64,000 bases of DNA from Flavobacteriales bacterium UBA852 (GTDB lineage: Bacteria; Bacteroidota; Bacteroidia; Flavobacteriales_E; Vicingaceae), in NCBI GenBank assembly GCA_002295925.1, contig DBGO01000012.1, positions 62,001 to 126,000 of the forward strand, in the 5' to 3' direction. The notes beneath the pieces are model-generated. The model saw only the letters and a program-made list of their open reading frames with translations. It did not search any database and had not been told where the DNA came from. Below, piece by piece: positions 1 through 8,114 of this stretch (the first letter of the stretch is position 1; every line of letters begins with the position of its first letter). A program made the translations under genes and the position numbers.

Positions 1-2
1 AT

Positions 3-140
3 GATTTTCCTTCATTTTTATTTTTTGAAACTACTGAAGAATTACTTGAATATTTAAAAGAAAATTCTATTTCGAACAGTACTGTTTTGATAAAAGGTTC
101 AAGAAGTATGCAGTTGGAAAAAACAGCCGAATATTTATAA
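3..140 (+). CDS. murF: MurF C-terminus (UDP-MurNAc-tripeptide--D-Ala-D-Ala ligase), partial
   Basis: The window opens inside a gene; the frame from base 3 stays open to the TAA at 138-140 and gives 45 residues. The tail has the pattern (ELLEYLKEN..., VLIKGSRSMQLEKTAEYL) of the MurF C-terminal domain, in which the VLIKGSR segment is followed by a short amphipathic helix. MurF adds D-Ala-D-Ala to the UDP-MurNAc-tripeptide in the cytoplasm. Only the last tenth or so of a MurF-sized protein is present, so the call rests on that tail. The last six bases overlap the convergent GNAT gene. Confidence 0.72.
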   Translation, partial: DFPSFLFFETTEELLEYLKENSISNSTVLIKGSRSMQLEKTAEYL

Positions 141-569
141 AGATTTCTGCATTAAATAATGCTGAATTTCACCCCACAACAAATACGATTTTTCAAACGT
201 TTCGTAACCGTTTTTCCTGTAAAAAGGCAAAGCATTTTCACGCGCATTTAAAATTATGGTTTCTATTCCCAGTTCTTTGGCTTTAGTTTCCAAATACTTC
301 AATAACTTACTCCCTACTCCTTTACCCTCAAAACTTGACAAAACGCCCATGTATCGAATTTGCCCTTTAGTACCTTCTGCTTTTTGCAAACGGGCTACAC
401 CAATGATTTTATTGTTATAAAAGGCAGCAGCATGAACAGCCGAGTCTTCCTCACTGTCTTTTTCACTGCCTTTGGGTTGTCCCCATGGCTCTCTCAGGGT
501 TTTGTACCGTACGGTAAAATATTCTTCCCATTCATTATTTTTTGGCGAACGAACGTGTATATCTTCCAT
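135..569 (-). CDS. GNAT family N-acetyltransferase
   Basis: A 144-residue cytoplasmic protein with the GNAT acyl-CoA-binding pattern. A beta strand with IIGVARLQ is followed by QIRYMGVLSSFEGKGVGSKLL, where the G-K-G-V-G-S segment is the Q/R-x-x-G-x-G/A pyrophosphate loop. The later NAREN..PFYRKNGYE block is typical of the C-terminal half. Small Bacteroidota proteins of this type are often annotated as GNAT acetyltransferases of unknown acceptor. The frame can be extended to a TTG at 590, which would overlap the upstream gene; the ATG at 569 is preferred. It lies 8 bases downstream of the hexapeptide gene and is probably cotranscribed with it. The substrate cannot be told from the sequence. 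Confidence 0.85.
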   Translation of the reverse strand: MEDIHVRSPKNNEWEEYFTVRYKTLREPWGQPKGSEKDSEEDSAVHAAAFYNNKIIGVARLQKAEGTKGQIRYMGVLSSFEGKGVGSKLLKYLETKAKELGIETIILNARENALPFYRKNGYETFEKSYLLWGEIQHYLMQKSL

Positions 570-577
570 AAAACTCA

Positions 578-1090
578 CTATTTGTACCAACTGCTGTAAA
601 GTAAATAACTTTCGGCAATACGTTCAATCTCTCCTTTCGAAAGATTTTCGTCCATTTCTTTTACCTTTTTGGCAGGAATGCCCGCATATACACTATTGGG
701 TTCTACAACAGTTCCTTTTGTAACCACTGCTCCGGCAGCAATTATAGAATTTTCATTCACAACACAATCATCCATAACTATTGCCCCCATACCAACCAAC
801 ACATTATCTTTTATGGTACAACCGTGAACAATGGCATTATGCCCAATAGAAACATTATTACCTATATTTGTTGGCGATTTTTTATACGTACAATGAATTA
901 CCGCACCATCCTGCACATTTACTTTATCGCCCATTTTTATGTAATGAACATCTCCTCTGACCACTGCATTAAACCAAAAACTGCATTGATTACCACATAC
1001 TACATCCCCTACAATTGTGGCATTTTCGGCAATGAAGCAATCTTTACCAAACTGTGGTTTCTTTCCGTTAACTTCCTTAATTAGAGCCAT
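578..1090 (-). CDS. Gamma carbonic anhydrase-like hexapeptide-repeat protein (YrdA/PaaY family)
   Basis: 170 residues forming a left-handed beta helix: successive hexapeptide turns such as ATIVGD, CSFWFN, VNVQDG, NIGNNV, IVHGCT, VLVGMG and SIIAAG run through most of the protein. The three histidines expected to bind zinc in the gamma carbonic anhydrase family are present (H66, H84, H89), as are the RGD at 45-47 and QD at 60-61. The length matches YrdA/PaaY/CaiE-type members. Those members include true carbonic anhydrases and proteins without measured activity, so the reaction is uncertain. The C-terminal helix (KGEIERIAESYLLY) is the usual trimer helix. It starts at an ATG and is the first gene of a two-gene unit with the GNAT protein. 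Confidence 0.88.
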   Translation of the reverse strand: MALIKEVNGKKPQFGKDCFIAENATIVGDVVCGNQCSFWFNAVVRGDVHYIKMGDKVNVQDGAVIHCTYKKSPTNIGNNVSIGHNAIVHGCTIKDNVLVGMGAIVMDDCVVNENSIIAAGAVVTKGTVVEPNSVYAGIPAKKVKEMDENLSKGEIERIAESYLLYSSWYK

Positions 1091-1158
1091 CTGTTTTTAT
1101 TTTTTAACAAAATTACTACTTTAAAACTGTTTAAATATTTGTATATTTGATAATTGAA

Positions 1159-1578
1159 ATGAAAAAAATCCTATCCATATTCTTGCTTCTAGCTTTTCTG
1201 ACATCACAATTATACGTGAGTGTAAGCAAACATTTTTGTGGCGGAAAAGTACGTAATGTTTCCATTACATTACTCAATGATGCAAAAGGATGTGGTATGG
1301 AAGATGCAAAAACAAGTAATGCGTGCGAAAATAATCAAATAAAAAAGAATTGTTGTGAAGATTCTTTTCAAACATTTGTTGTAGAAAATGATTATTTACC
1401 ACAAAAGCAAGAAGCATCTTTTTCGTCTATATTCTCTCTCATTTATTTAACAAGTATTTTTTTAAGCTTTGTATTCAGTCTGTATTTTAAATCTGAAAAA
1501 ATATTTGTTTTTCCCTCACCTCCTACGGTCATTCCAACAAAAAAAGCATTGGCTTTAAAGCAAGTTTATCGTTTATGA
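1159..1578 (+). CDS. HYC_CC_PP family small membrane/periplasmic protein
   Basis: 139 residues from the ATG at 1159 (a TTG at 1147 would add four). The N-terminus is a signal peptide or membrane anchor (residues 4-20). It is followed by HFCGG (25-29), a cysteine pair CC (65-66), a second hydrophobic segment (about 90-110) and a Pro pair SPP (120-122). This H-aromatic-C / CC / PP arrangement is the HYC_CC_PP family of Bacteroidota, found beside heavy-metal RND pumps. The cysteines and histidine suggest metal binding or a thiol role in the periplasm, but no function is established that I know of. It heads the metal-efflux island, 94 bases before the cusA-like gene, with an inverted repeat in the gap. 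Confidence 0.75.
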   Translation: MKKILSIFLLLAFLTSQLYVSVSKHFCGGKVRNVSITLLNDAKGCGMEDAKTSNACENNQIKKNCCEDSFQTFVVENDYLPQKQEASFSSIFSLIYLTSIFLSFVFSLYFKSEKIFVFPSPPTVIPTKKALALKQVYRL

Positions 1579-1665
1579 TTTTAGTGTAATCCAAAGCGTT
1601 ATTTCGCTTACTTATTTGTTTTGCGCAATGCATGCAGAATCAATTTTATGTTTACACTAAAATCA
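1576..1665. repeat. 14-bp perfect inverted repeat bounding a structured spacer
   Basis: Bases 1576-1589 (TGATTTTAGTGTAA) are the exact reverse complement of 1652-1665. The arms are 62 bases apart. The left arm contains the TGA stop of the upstream gene and the right arm ends 7 bases before the cusA-like ATG. Inside lie a 5-bp stem (1594-1598 with 1605-1609) and two touching 8-bp palindromes, TTGCGCAA (1621-1628) and TGCATGCA (1629-1636). It could be an operator, a transcript structure that sets pump expression, or a miniature element with terminal repeats. No target-site duplication is visible. Confidence 0.7.
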
Positions 1666-1672
1666 ATCCGTT

Positions 1673-4600
1673 ATGATGAATAGAATCATCCGTTATTTTC
1701 TGGAAAATAAACTTATTACAACCATAATATTATTAGCAATAATTATTGGCGGTATTGTTACTGCCCCTTTTAATTGGAAAACAGAATGGTTGCCTCGCAA
1801 TCCGGTTCCAGTAGATGCTATTCCCGATATAGGAGAAAACCAACAAATTGTTTACACCGAATGGCCAGGGCAATCCCCTCAAGACATTGAAGACCAAATA
1901 ACTTACCCTCTGACTACTGCACTTTTGGGTATTCCGGGCGTAAAAACTATTCGTAGCAGTTCTATATTCGGCTTATCCAGTATTTATATCATTTTCAATG
2001 ATGATGTGGATTTTTACTGGAGCAGAACGCGTATTCTGGAAAAAATCAATTCTTTGCCTGCCGGCTTACTTCCGGCTGATGTTACACCGGCATTAGGTCC
2101 TGATGCTACGGCATTAGGCCAAGTATACTGGTACACTTTGGAAGGACGAGACCCTAAAACCGGAAAACCCACCGGTGGTTGGGAGCCGCAAGAATTACGT
2201 ACCATTCAAGATTTCTATGTTCGGTATTATTTAACTGCTGTTGAAGGTGTTGCCGAAGTGGCTTCTATTGGCGGTTTTTTAAAAGAATATCAAATAGAAC
2301 TTGACCCCGACGCTATGAAAGCGCACAATATCACTATTAATATGGTAATGAATGCCGTAAAAAACAGCAATTTGGATATCGGTGCACGAACAATTGAATT
2401 TAACAAAGCCGAATATTTGGTAAGAGGATTGGGCTATGTAAAAAATTTAAAAGACTTGGAAGAAAGTGTCGTTATTCAACGGAACAATACACCAATCAGA
2501 ATAAAAGATATTGCAAAAGTACAATACGGTCCTGCTCCTCGGCGTGGCGGATTAGACAAAGGCGGTGTAGAAGCCGTTGGCGGAGTTGTGGTTGCCCGTT
2601 ACGGCGCAAACCCATTACTTACCATTGAGAATCTGAAAAAGAAAATCAAAGAAGTTTCACCCGGATTACCCCAAAAAACATTACCCGATGGAACCGTATC
2701 AAAAGTAACCATTGTACCTTTTTATGACCGCTCGGGTTTAATCCGCGAAACACTTGGCACATTGGAAGCCGCTCTTTCGCACGAAGTGCTTATCAGTATT
2801 TTGGTTGTCATTATCTTGGTTATAAATCTTCGTGCCTCAATTATTATTTCCGGATTACTGCCCATTGGGGTATTGGCAACCTTTATTTTAATGAAATGGT
2901 TTCATGTAGATGCCAATATAGTAGCCTTATCAGGAATTGCCATTGCAATAGGTGTAATGGTAGATATTGGCATTGTATTTACCGAAAATATTATCCGGCA
3001 TTTGGAAATGCCAAAAAATGAAGAAGCAAGAGGTACACACTTACGTAAAGTGATTTATGAGGCTACAACAGAAGTTGCCCCGGCAATAATTACGGCATTA
3101 GCTACTACGGTGGTTAGTTTTTTACCGGTTTTTGCCATGGAAGCGGCCGAAGGTAAACTTTTTCGCCCGTTGGCTTATACCAAAACTTTCGCATTAATTG
3201 CATCATTTGTGCTAGGCATTGTTATTTTACCGGCATTGGCGCACGTAGTTTTTGCTGTTAATTTCGATAAAAAGAAAATGAAACGAATATTCAACTTTAC
3301 TTTAATCGGTCTTGGAATTACATTTATCATTCTGTACCAAAGTTGGATTGCGCTTGCTTTAATCGGCTTTGGCATAAACAATCTCCTTGAAGATAAATGG
3401 CCAAAGCACAAAAATCATCTGCCCAACTATATCAACATTGGCATTACACTTGCCGTTGTTTTGTATTTTCTTTCTCTTGAATGGATGCCTTTGGGTGCCG
3501 ATAAAAGTTTGTTCGTCAACTTTCTTTTTGTGGGTGTTTTGGTCGCGGTAATTCTTACCGCATTATCATTAGTTGTAAGATTTTATGTTCCGATATTAAA
3601 ATGGGCTTTGGAAAATAAATGGAAATTTATGGTCCTTCCGTTCATCACCTTGTTTTTTGGCATAATGGCTTTTTTGGGGTTCCCAAAAATATTTGGCTTT
3701 TTACCCGAATCGGTAAAAGATTCAAATGTTTATTCTACTCTATCAAAAACATTTCCGGGATTAGGAAAAGAATTTATGCCGGCTCTTAATGAAGGTTCTT
3801 TTTTGTTGATGCCTACCACCATGCCGCATTCGGGTATAAGTGAAAACATGGAAATTATAGCAAAGCTTGACCAACATTTAAACTCAATACCGGAAGTAGA
3901 TGCGACGGTAGGAAAATGGGGACGCGCAAATACTGCCTTAGACCCCGCACCGATTTCAATGTATGAAAACATTATCAATTACTTGCCGGAATATATTGTT
4001 GACGAAGACGGACACAGAATGCGTTTCAAGGTAAATGACGATGAAGCTTTTGTTTTAAAAGACGGCTCAACCTATAAGTATGGAGAAGATAAATTTAGAA
4101 AAATTGGTAAAGAGGAGTTGGTTCCGGATAAAGACGGAGAATATTTCAGACAATGGCGTCCGCAAATAAAATCACCGGATGATATTTGGCAAGAAATTAT
4201 TAAGCATTCGAAATTTCCGGGATTAACCTCAGCACCAAAATTACAACCTATACAAACACGGTTAATCATGTTATCCACAGGTATGCGAGCACCAATGGGA
4301 ATAAAGGTTTTCGGACCGGATTTAAAAACCATTGAAAAAGTTGGTTTTGAATTAGAAAATATATTGAAAGAAGTGCCAAGTATAAATCCTCCTTCTGTTT
4401 TTGCCGACCGGGTTGTGGGCAAGCCCTACCTGGAAATTAAACTAAAACGCACCGAAATGGCTCGCTACGGATTAACCGTTAATGATTTGCAAAAACAATT
4501 GGTTACAGTCATTGGCGGAAAACCTTTAACAACAACTGTTGAAGGAAGGGAGCGCTATCCGGTAAGGATACGTTACGCCCGTGAATTACGCGATAATCCG

Positions 4601-5476
4601 GATGATTTAAAAAAGGTGCTCATCAGTACTCCTTCGGGAATAAACATTCCGCTTGAAGAAGTAACGGATATTCAATATGTAAGAGGTCCGCAAATGATAA
4701 AAAGTGAGGATACTTTTTTAACTTCTTACGTCATTTTTGACAAAAAAGAAGGTGTTGCCGAAGTAGATGTTGTTGAAGATGCTCAAAAATTAATTCAAGA
4801 AAAAATCGATAAAGGTGAATTTCAACTTCCCGCAGGAGTTACCTATAAATTTACAGGTAATTACGAAAATCAAATTCGGGCAACCAAACGGTTGGCAATT
4901 GTTATTCCTGTCAGTTTAATCATTATTTTCTTAATCCTCTTTTTTCAATTTAAAACAATTACAGCATCAAGCATTCATTTTTCAGGTGTTTTTGTGGCAT
5001 TTGCCGGAGGGTTCATCTTCTTGTGGTTATATGCACAACCGTGGTTTATGAACTTCGAAGTTGCCGGAGTAAATATGCGCGATTTGTTTCAAATCCATCC
5101 AATTAACATGAGTGTAGCCGTATGGGTAGGATTCATTGCCTTATTTGGTATTGCCACTGATGATGGTGTAATTATGGGTACTTATATTCACGAAACCTTT
5201 GAAGAAAGGAATCCGCAAACTGTTAAAGCCGTTAGAGAAGCGGTTATAGAAGCAGGTGCAAAACGGGTTCGCCCGGCTATGATGACTGCTGCCGTAGCCA
5301 TTATAGCTCTGTTGCCGGTTCTTTCATCAACCGGAAAAGGTGCTGATATAATGGTGCCAATGGCAATACCCACCTTTGGCGGAATGGTTATTCAAATTAT
5401 GACCATGTTTATTGTTCCGATATTGCAATGCTTTTGGCGCGAAGGTGTGGTAAAGAAAAATGAATCGAACATTTAA
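1673..5476 (+). CDS. CusA/CzcA family heavy-metal RND efflux pump
   Basis: 1267-residue inner-membrane proton antiporter, the pump of a CBA-type metal exporter. The N-terminus (first helix about 13-33, then PVDAIPDIGENQ and the WPGQSPQDIEDQITYPL stretch) is diagnostic for the HME-RND group. In the fourth helix the charged VMVDIGIVFTEN motif holds D431 and E438. The protein is some 200 residues longer than a typical CusA (about 1050). The extra length is a hydrophobic block around 525-665 and a charged loop around 780-850. The pore methionine in the MLSTG segment is present (M866), but the position after RYG is Leu (L934) where CusA has Met, so Cu/Ag specificity is not certain. Start ATG at 1673 (ATGATG). 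The outer-membrane and fusion genes follow. Confidence 0.93.
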   Translation: MMNRIIRYFLENKLITTIILLAIIIGGIVTAPFNWKTEWLPRNPVPVDAIPDIGENQQIVYTEWPGQSPQDIEDQITYPLTTALLGIPGVKTIRSSSIFGLSSIYIIFNDDVDFYWSRTRILEKINSLPAGLLPADVTPALGPDATALGQVYWYTLEGRDPKTGKPTGGWEPQELRTIQDFYVRYYLTAVEGVAEVASIGGFLKEYQIELDPDAMKAHNITINMVMNAVKNSNLDIGARTIEFNKAEYLVRGLGYVKNLKDLEESVVIQRNNTPIRIKDIAKVQYGPAPRRGGLDKGGVEAVGGVVVARYGANPLLTIENLKKKIKEVSPGLPQKTLPDGTVSKVTIVPFYDRSGLIRETLGTLEAALSHEVLISILVVIILVINLRASIIISGLLPIGVLATFILMKWFHVDANIVALSGIAIAIGVMVDIGIVFTENIIRHLEMPKNEEARGTHLRKVIYEATTEVAPAIITALATTVVSFLPVFAMEAAEGKLFRPLAYTKTFALIASFVLGIVILPALAHVVFAVNFDKKKMKRIFNFTLIGLGITFIILYQSWIALALIGFGINNLLEDKWPKHKNHLPNYINIGITLAVVLYFLSLEWMPLGADKSLFVNFLFVGVLVAVILTALSLVVRFYVPILKWALENKWKFMVLPFITLFFGIMAFLGFPKIFGFLPESVKDSNVYSTLSKTFPGLGKEFMPALNEGSFLLMPTTMPHSGISENMEIIAKLDQHLNSIPEVDATVGKWGRANTALDPAPISMYENIINYLPEYIVDEDGHRMRFKVNDDEAFVLKDGSTYKYGEDKFRKIGKEELVPDKDGEYFRQWRPQIKSPDDIWQEIIKHSKFPGLTSAPKLQPIQTRLIMLSTGMRAPMGIKVFGPDLKTIEKVGFELENILKEVPSINPPSVFADRVVGKPYLEIKLKRTEMARYGLTVNDLQKQLVTVIGGKPLTTTVEGRERYPVRIRYARELRDNPDDLKKVLISTPSGINIPLEEVTDIQYVRGPQMIKSEDTFLTSYVIFDKKEGVAEVDVVEDAQKLIQEKIDKGEFQLPAGVTYKFTGNYENQIRATKRLAIVIPVSLIIIFLILFFQFKTITASSIHFSGVFVAFAGGFIFLWLYAQPWFMNFEVAGVNMRDLFQIHPINMSVAVWVGFIALFGIATDDGVIMGTYIHETFEERNPQTVKAVREAVIEAGAKRVRPAMMTAAVAIIALLPVLSSTGKGADIMVPMAIPTFGGMVIQIMTMFIVPILQCFWREGVVKKNESNI

Positions 5477-5488
5477 ATTCAACTACTT

Positions 5489-6727
5489 ATGAAAGCACTA
5501 AAATTAATAATGACAATTATACTCTTCGCAAATTTTGGGCAACTTGTTTATGCTCAGTCACCGTTAGATAATTATTTGGTTATAGCGGCAAAAAACAATC
5601 CTTTGCTCAAAGCAAAATTCAACTCTTATTTGGCAGCTATGGAAAAAGTGCCGCAAGTTGGTACTCTCCCCGACCCGCAAGTATCTTTCGGTTATTTTAT
5701 CAGCACACCCGAAACACGTGTTGGTGCGCAACAATGGAATGTTTCACTGATGCAAAAATTTCCGTGGTTTGGTTTGTTAAATGCGCAAAAAGATGCCGCA
5801 ACACTGTTTGCAAAGGCAAAATTTGAAGAGTTTAATCAAGCGAAATCCGAATTATTCTTTTCTGTAAAAGAAACTTATTACAAATATTATTTTATTGAGA
5901 AAGCTATTGCCATAACAGACAAAAACCTGAAAATACTCGAAACCATTAAGCGTTTGGCGGCTATAAAGGTAGAAGCAGGTATTGTTTCATTAGCCGATGT
6001 GCTACGCATAGAAATGGAAATTAATGAACTTGCCAATCAATTGGAATTGCTGAAAGACAAAAAACAAGACCTTGAGGTTAAATTCACCAATTTGCTCGAT
6101 TCTGCTGTTACGATACAAATTCCCGACAGTATGGGGGTGCTTAACTTTTCATTGGATGAAAAAATGGTATTGGACAGCATCTTGCAAAACAATAATATGG
6201 TAAACAGCATAGAAATGCGTATGCAAGCTTTTGCATCAAAAGAAATAGTGGCAAAAAAAATGGGAAAACCGTCATTTTCCGTTGGCATTGGCTATACAAA
6301 TGTTGCCAACCGAACGGATTTATCTCCGCCGGATAACGGAAAAGACATATTAATGTTCCCTTCTGTTTCGGTTTCAATTCCCATTTACAGAAAAAAATAT
6401 ATTGCCATGATTAAAGAAGCTTCGCTAAACAAACAAGCGCAAGAAAATGTTTTGCGAAATACAAAAAATACATTGCAAACGGTTTTTAAAAAAAACACCA
6501 CCGAATATACAGATGCCGAAAGACGGATTATTTTATATCGCAAACAACGAATTTTAGCCCAAAAAGCACTGGATATTTTAATCGTTTCTTACTCTACCGA
6601 CAATAAAGATTTTGATGAGGTATTACGTATGGAACGATTGCTCTTAAAATACCAATTGGAAGAGGAAAAAGCCATTGTGGATAAAAACATAGCAGTTGCC
6701 TTTACCGATTACTTATTAGGAAAATAA
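5489..6727 (+). CDS. TolC/CusC-like outer membrane efflux protein
   Basis: 412 residues with a signal peptide ending near VYAQ (residue 23). The rest is the alternating long-helix and strand pattern of outer membrane factors: PLLKAKFNSYLAAMEKVPQVGTLPDPQ near the N-terminus, then two coiled-coil-rich halves with a repeat break around residue 200. It should form the trimeric channel through the outer membrane for the RND pump just upstream. It begins 12 bases after the pump stop and ends 27 bases before the fusion-protein start, so the three are one operon. The order pump, channel, fusion protein differs from the cusCBA order of enterobacteria. Confidence 0.9.
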   Translation: MKALKLIMTIILFANFGQLVYAQSPLDNYLVIAAKNNPLLKAKFNSYLAAMEKVPQVGTLPDPQVSFGYFISTPETRVGAQQWNVSLMQKFPWFGLLNAQKDAATLFAKAKFEEFNQAKSELFFSVKETYYKYYFIEKAIAITDKNLKILETIKRLAAIKVEAGIVSLADVLRIEMEINELANQLELLKDKKQDLEVKFTNLLDSAVTIQIPDSMGVLNFSLDEKMVLDSILQNNNMVNSIEMRMQAFASKEIVAKKMGKPSFSVGIGYTNVANRTDLSPPDNGKDILMFPSVSVSIPIYRKKYIAMIKEASLNKQAQENVLRNTKNTLQTVFKKNTTEYTDAERRIILYRKQRILAQKALDILIVSYSTDNKDFDEVLRMERLLLKYQLEEEKAIVDKNIAVAFTDYLLGK

Positions 6728-6754
6728 TATTTGAAATTTAAAAACTTATTCATC

Positions 6755-8080
6755 ATGAAAAATATAATGAAAAACAACAAATTGTTATTACTCGTAACAT
6801 TAATTGCCGGAATTATCATTGGAAGTTTATTTACAGGCAATTCAAACGAAAACAAAGACAATAAAAACGAGCAACATGTTCATCAGCATGATGACGGTAA
6901 TAATGAGGAAAAAACCATTTGGACATGCTCTATGCATCCGCAAATAAAAATGGATAAACCCGGAAAATGCCCCATTTGCGGGATGGATTTAATACCGTTG
7001 GATAAACTCAAAAAATCAGGCAAGAAAGAAAAATCAGACCCTAACGAAATAAGCATGACCGAAGAAGCTATGAAATTGGCTGAAATTCAAACATTGAAAG
7101 TTTCCCGTTCAAAACCGGAAAAAGAAGTTCGATTGTTGGGAAAAGTTAAACCCGACGAACGACTGTTTTACACTCAAGCAGCACACTTCCCGGGACGAAT
7201 AGAGGATTTATATGCCAATTTTACAGGAAAAAAAGTAGCGAAAGGTCAAAAAATTGCCAAAATATATTCGCCCGAACTCATCACGGCTCAGAAAGAACTT
7301 TTTGAATCAATAAAATCAAAAGATACTTACCCATTGCTTTATAAGTCGGCTCGCAATAAATTGAAACTCTGGAAACTGTCTGATGCTCAAATTGAGGCAA
7401 TTGAACAAAAAGGAGAAATTGTTGAAGAACTGGATGTTTTAGCCGACTATTCCGGTGTAATCATTAACCGTAAAGTAGAATTGGGCGACCATGTAAAAGA
7501 AGGTGGCGCACTTTACGAATTAGCCGATTTATCGCACATTTGGGTAATGTTTGAAGCTTATGAGCCCGACTTGCCGTGGCTGAACATCAACGATAAGGTA
7601 ACGTTTACGGTTCAAGGATTAGGCAATAAACTTTTCAAAGGAAAAATCACCTACATCAATCCGTTTGTTGATGCCAAAACTCGTGTTGCCGAAGTGCGTG
7701 TGGAATTAGATAATCCCTCCTTAAAGTTATTGCCAGAAATGTATGCCAACGGTGTTGTTAAAGCAGAATTAAAAGGCATTAAAGATGCGATTATCATTCC
7801 TAAATCGGCTGTATTGTGGACGGGAAAAAGAGCTATTGTATATGTAAAAGTTCCTAATAGAGAAATGCCCACATTCCTATACCGAGAAGTATTACTTGGA
7901 GAAGATTTAGGCGATTTTTATGTGGTAGAAAGCGGTTTGAAAGAAGGTGAAGAAATTGCCGTAAACGGTGTTTTCCGTATTGATGCGTCGGCTCAATTAG
8001 AAGGTAAAAAAAGTATGATGAACCAAAGTGGAGGAAAAGCGGCAACAGTACATAACCACGGAGGAATGAAAATGGATTAA
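6755..8080 (+). CDS. CusB-like periplasmic adaptor with heavy-metal-binding domain
   Basis: 441 residues from the ATG at 6755; a TTG at 6731 is in frame but would put residues before the membrane anchor. Residues 9-26 are a membrane anchor. They are followed by a His/Asp-rich stretch (HVHQHDD, 41-47) and a metal-binding domain, CSMHPQ...CPICGMDL (C58, C72, C75), of the HMBD type seen in CusB/CusF-like proteins. After that come barrel-sandwich, alpha-hairpin and beta-barrel regions of a membrane fusion protein. It bridges the RND pump and the outer membrane channel and may pass metal to the pump. The C-terminus again has His/Met (VHNHGGMKMD). It is the third gene of the efflux operon. Confidence 0.93.
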   Translation: MKNIMKNNKLLLLVTLIAGIIIGSLFTGNSNENKDNKNEQHVHQHDDGNNEEKTIWTCSMHPQIKMDKPGKCPICGMDLIPLDKLKKSGKKEKSDPNEISMTEEAMKLAEIQTLKVSRSKPEKEVRLLGKVKPDERLFYTQAAHFPGRIEDLYANFTGKKVAKGQKIAKIYSPELITAQKELFESIKSKDTYPLLYKSARNKLKLWKLSDAQIEAIEQKGEIVEELDVLADYSGVIINRKVELGDHVKEGGALYELADLSHIWVMFEAYEPDLPWLNINDKVTFTVQGLGNKLFKGKITYINPFVDAKTRVAEVRVELDNPSLKLLPEMYANGVVKAELKGIKDAIIIPKSAVLWTGKRAIVYVKVPNREMPTFLYREVLLGEDLGDFYVVESGLKEGEEIAVNGVFRIDASAQLEGKKSMMNQSGGKAATVHNHGGMKMD

Positions 8081-8114
8081 TATAAAAATTTAACATTAAA
8101 AAAATAAATCTATT

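Noticed and set aside
1142..1149. TATATTTG box just before the HYC_CC_PP gene
   Set aside because: It fits TAnnTTTG but is only nine bases from the ATG and has no TTTG -33, so not listed as a promoter.
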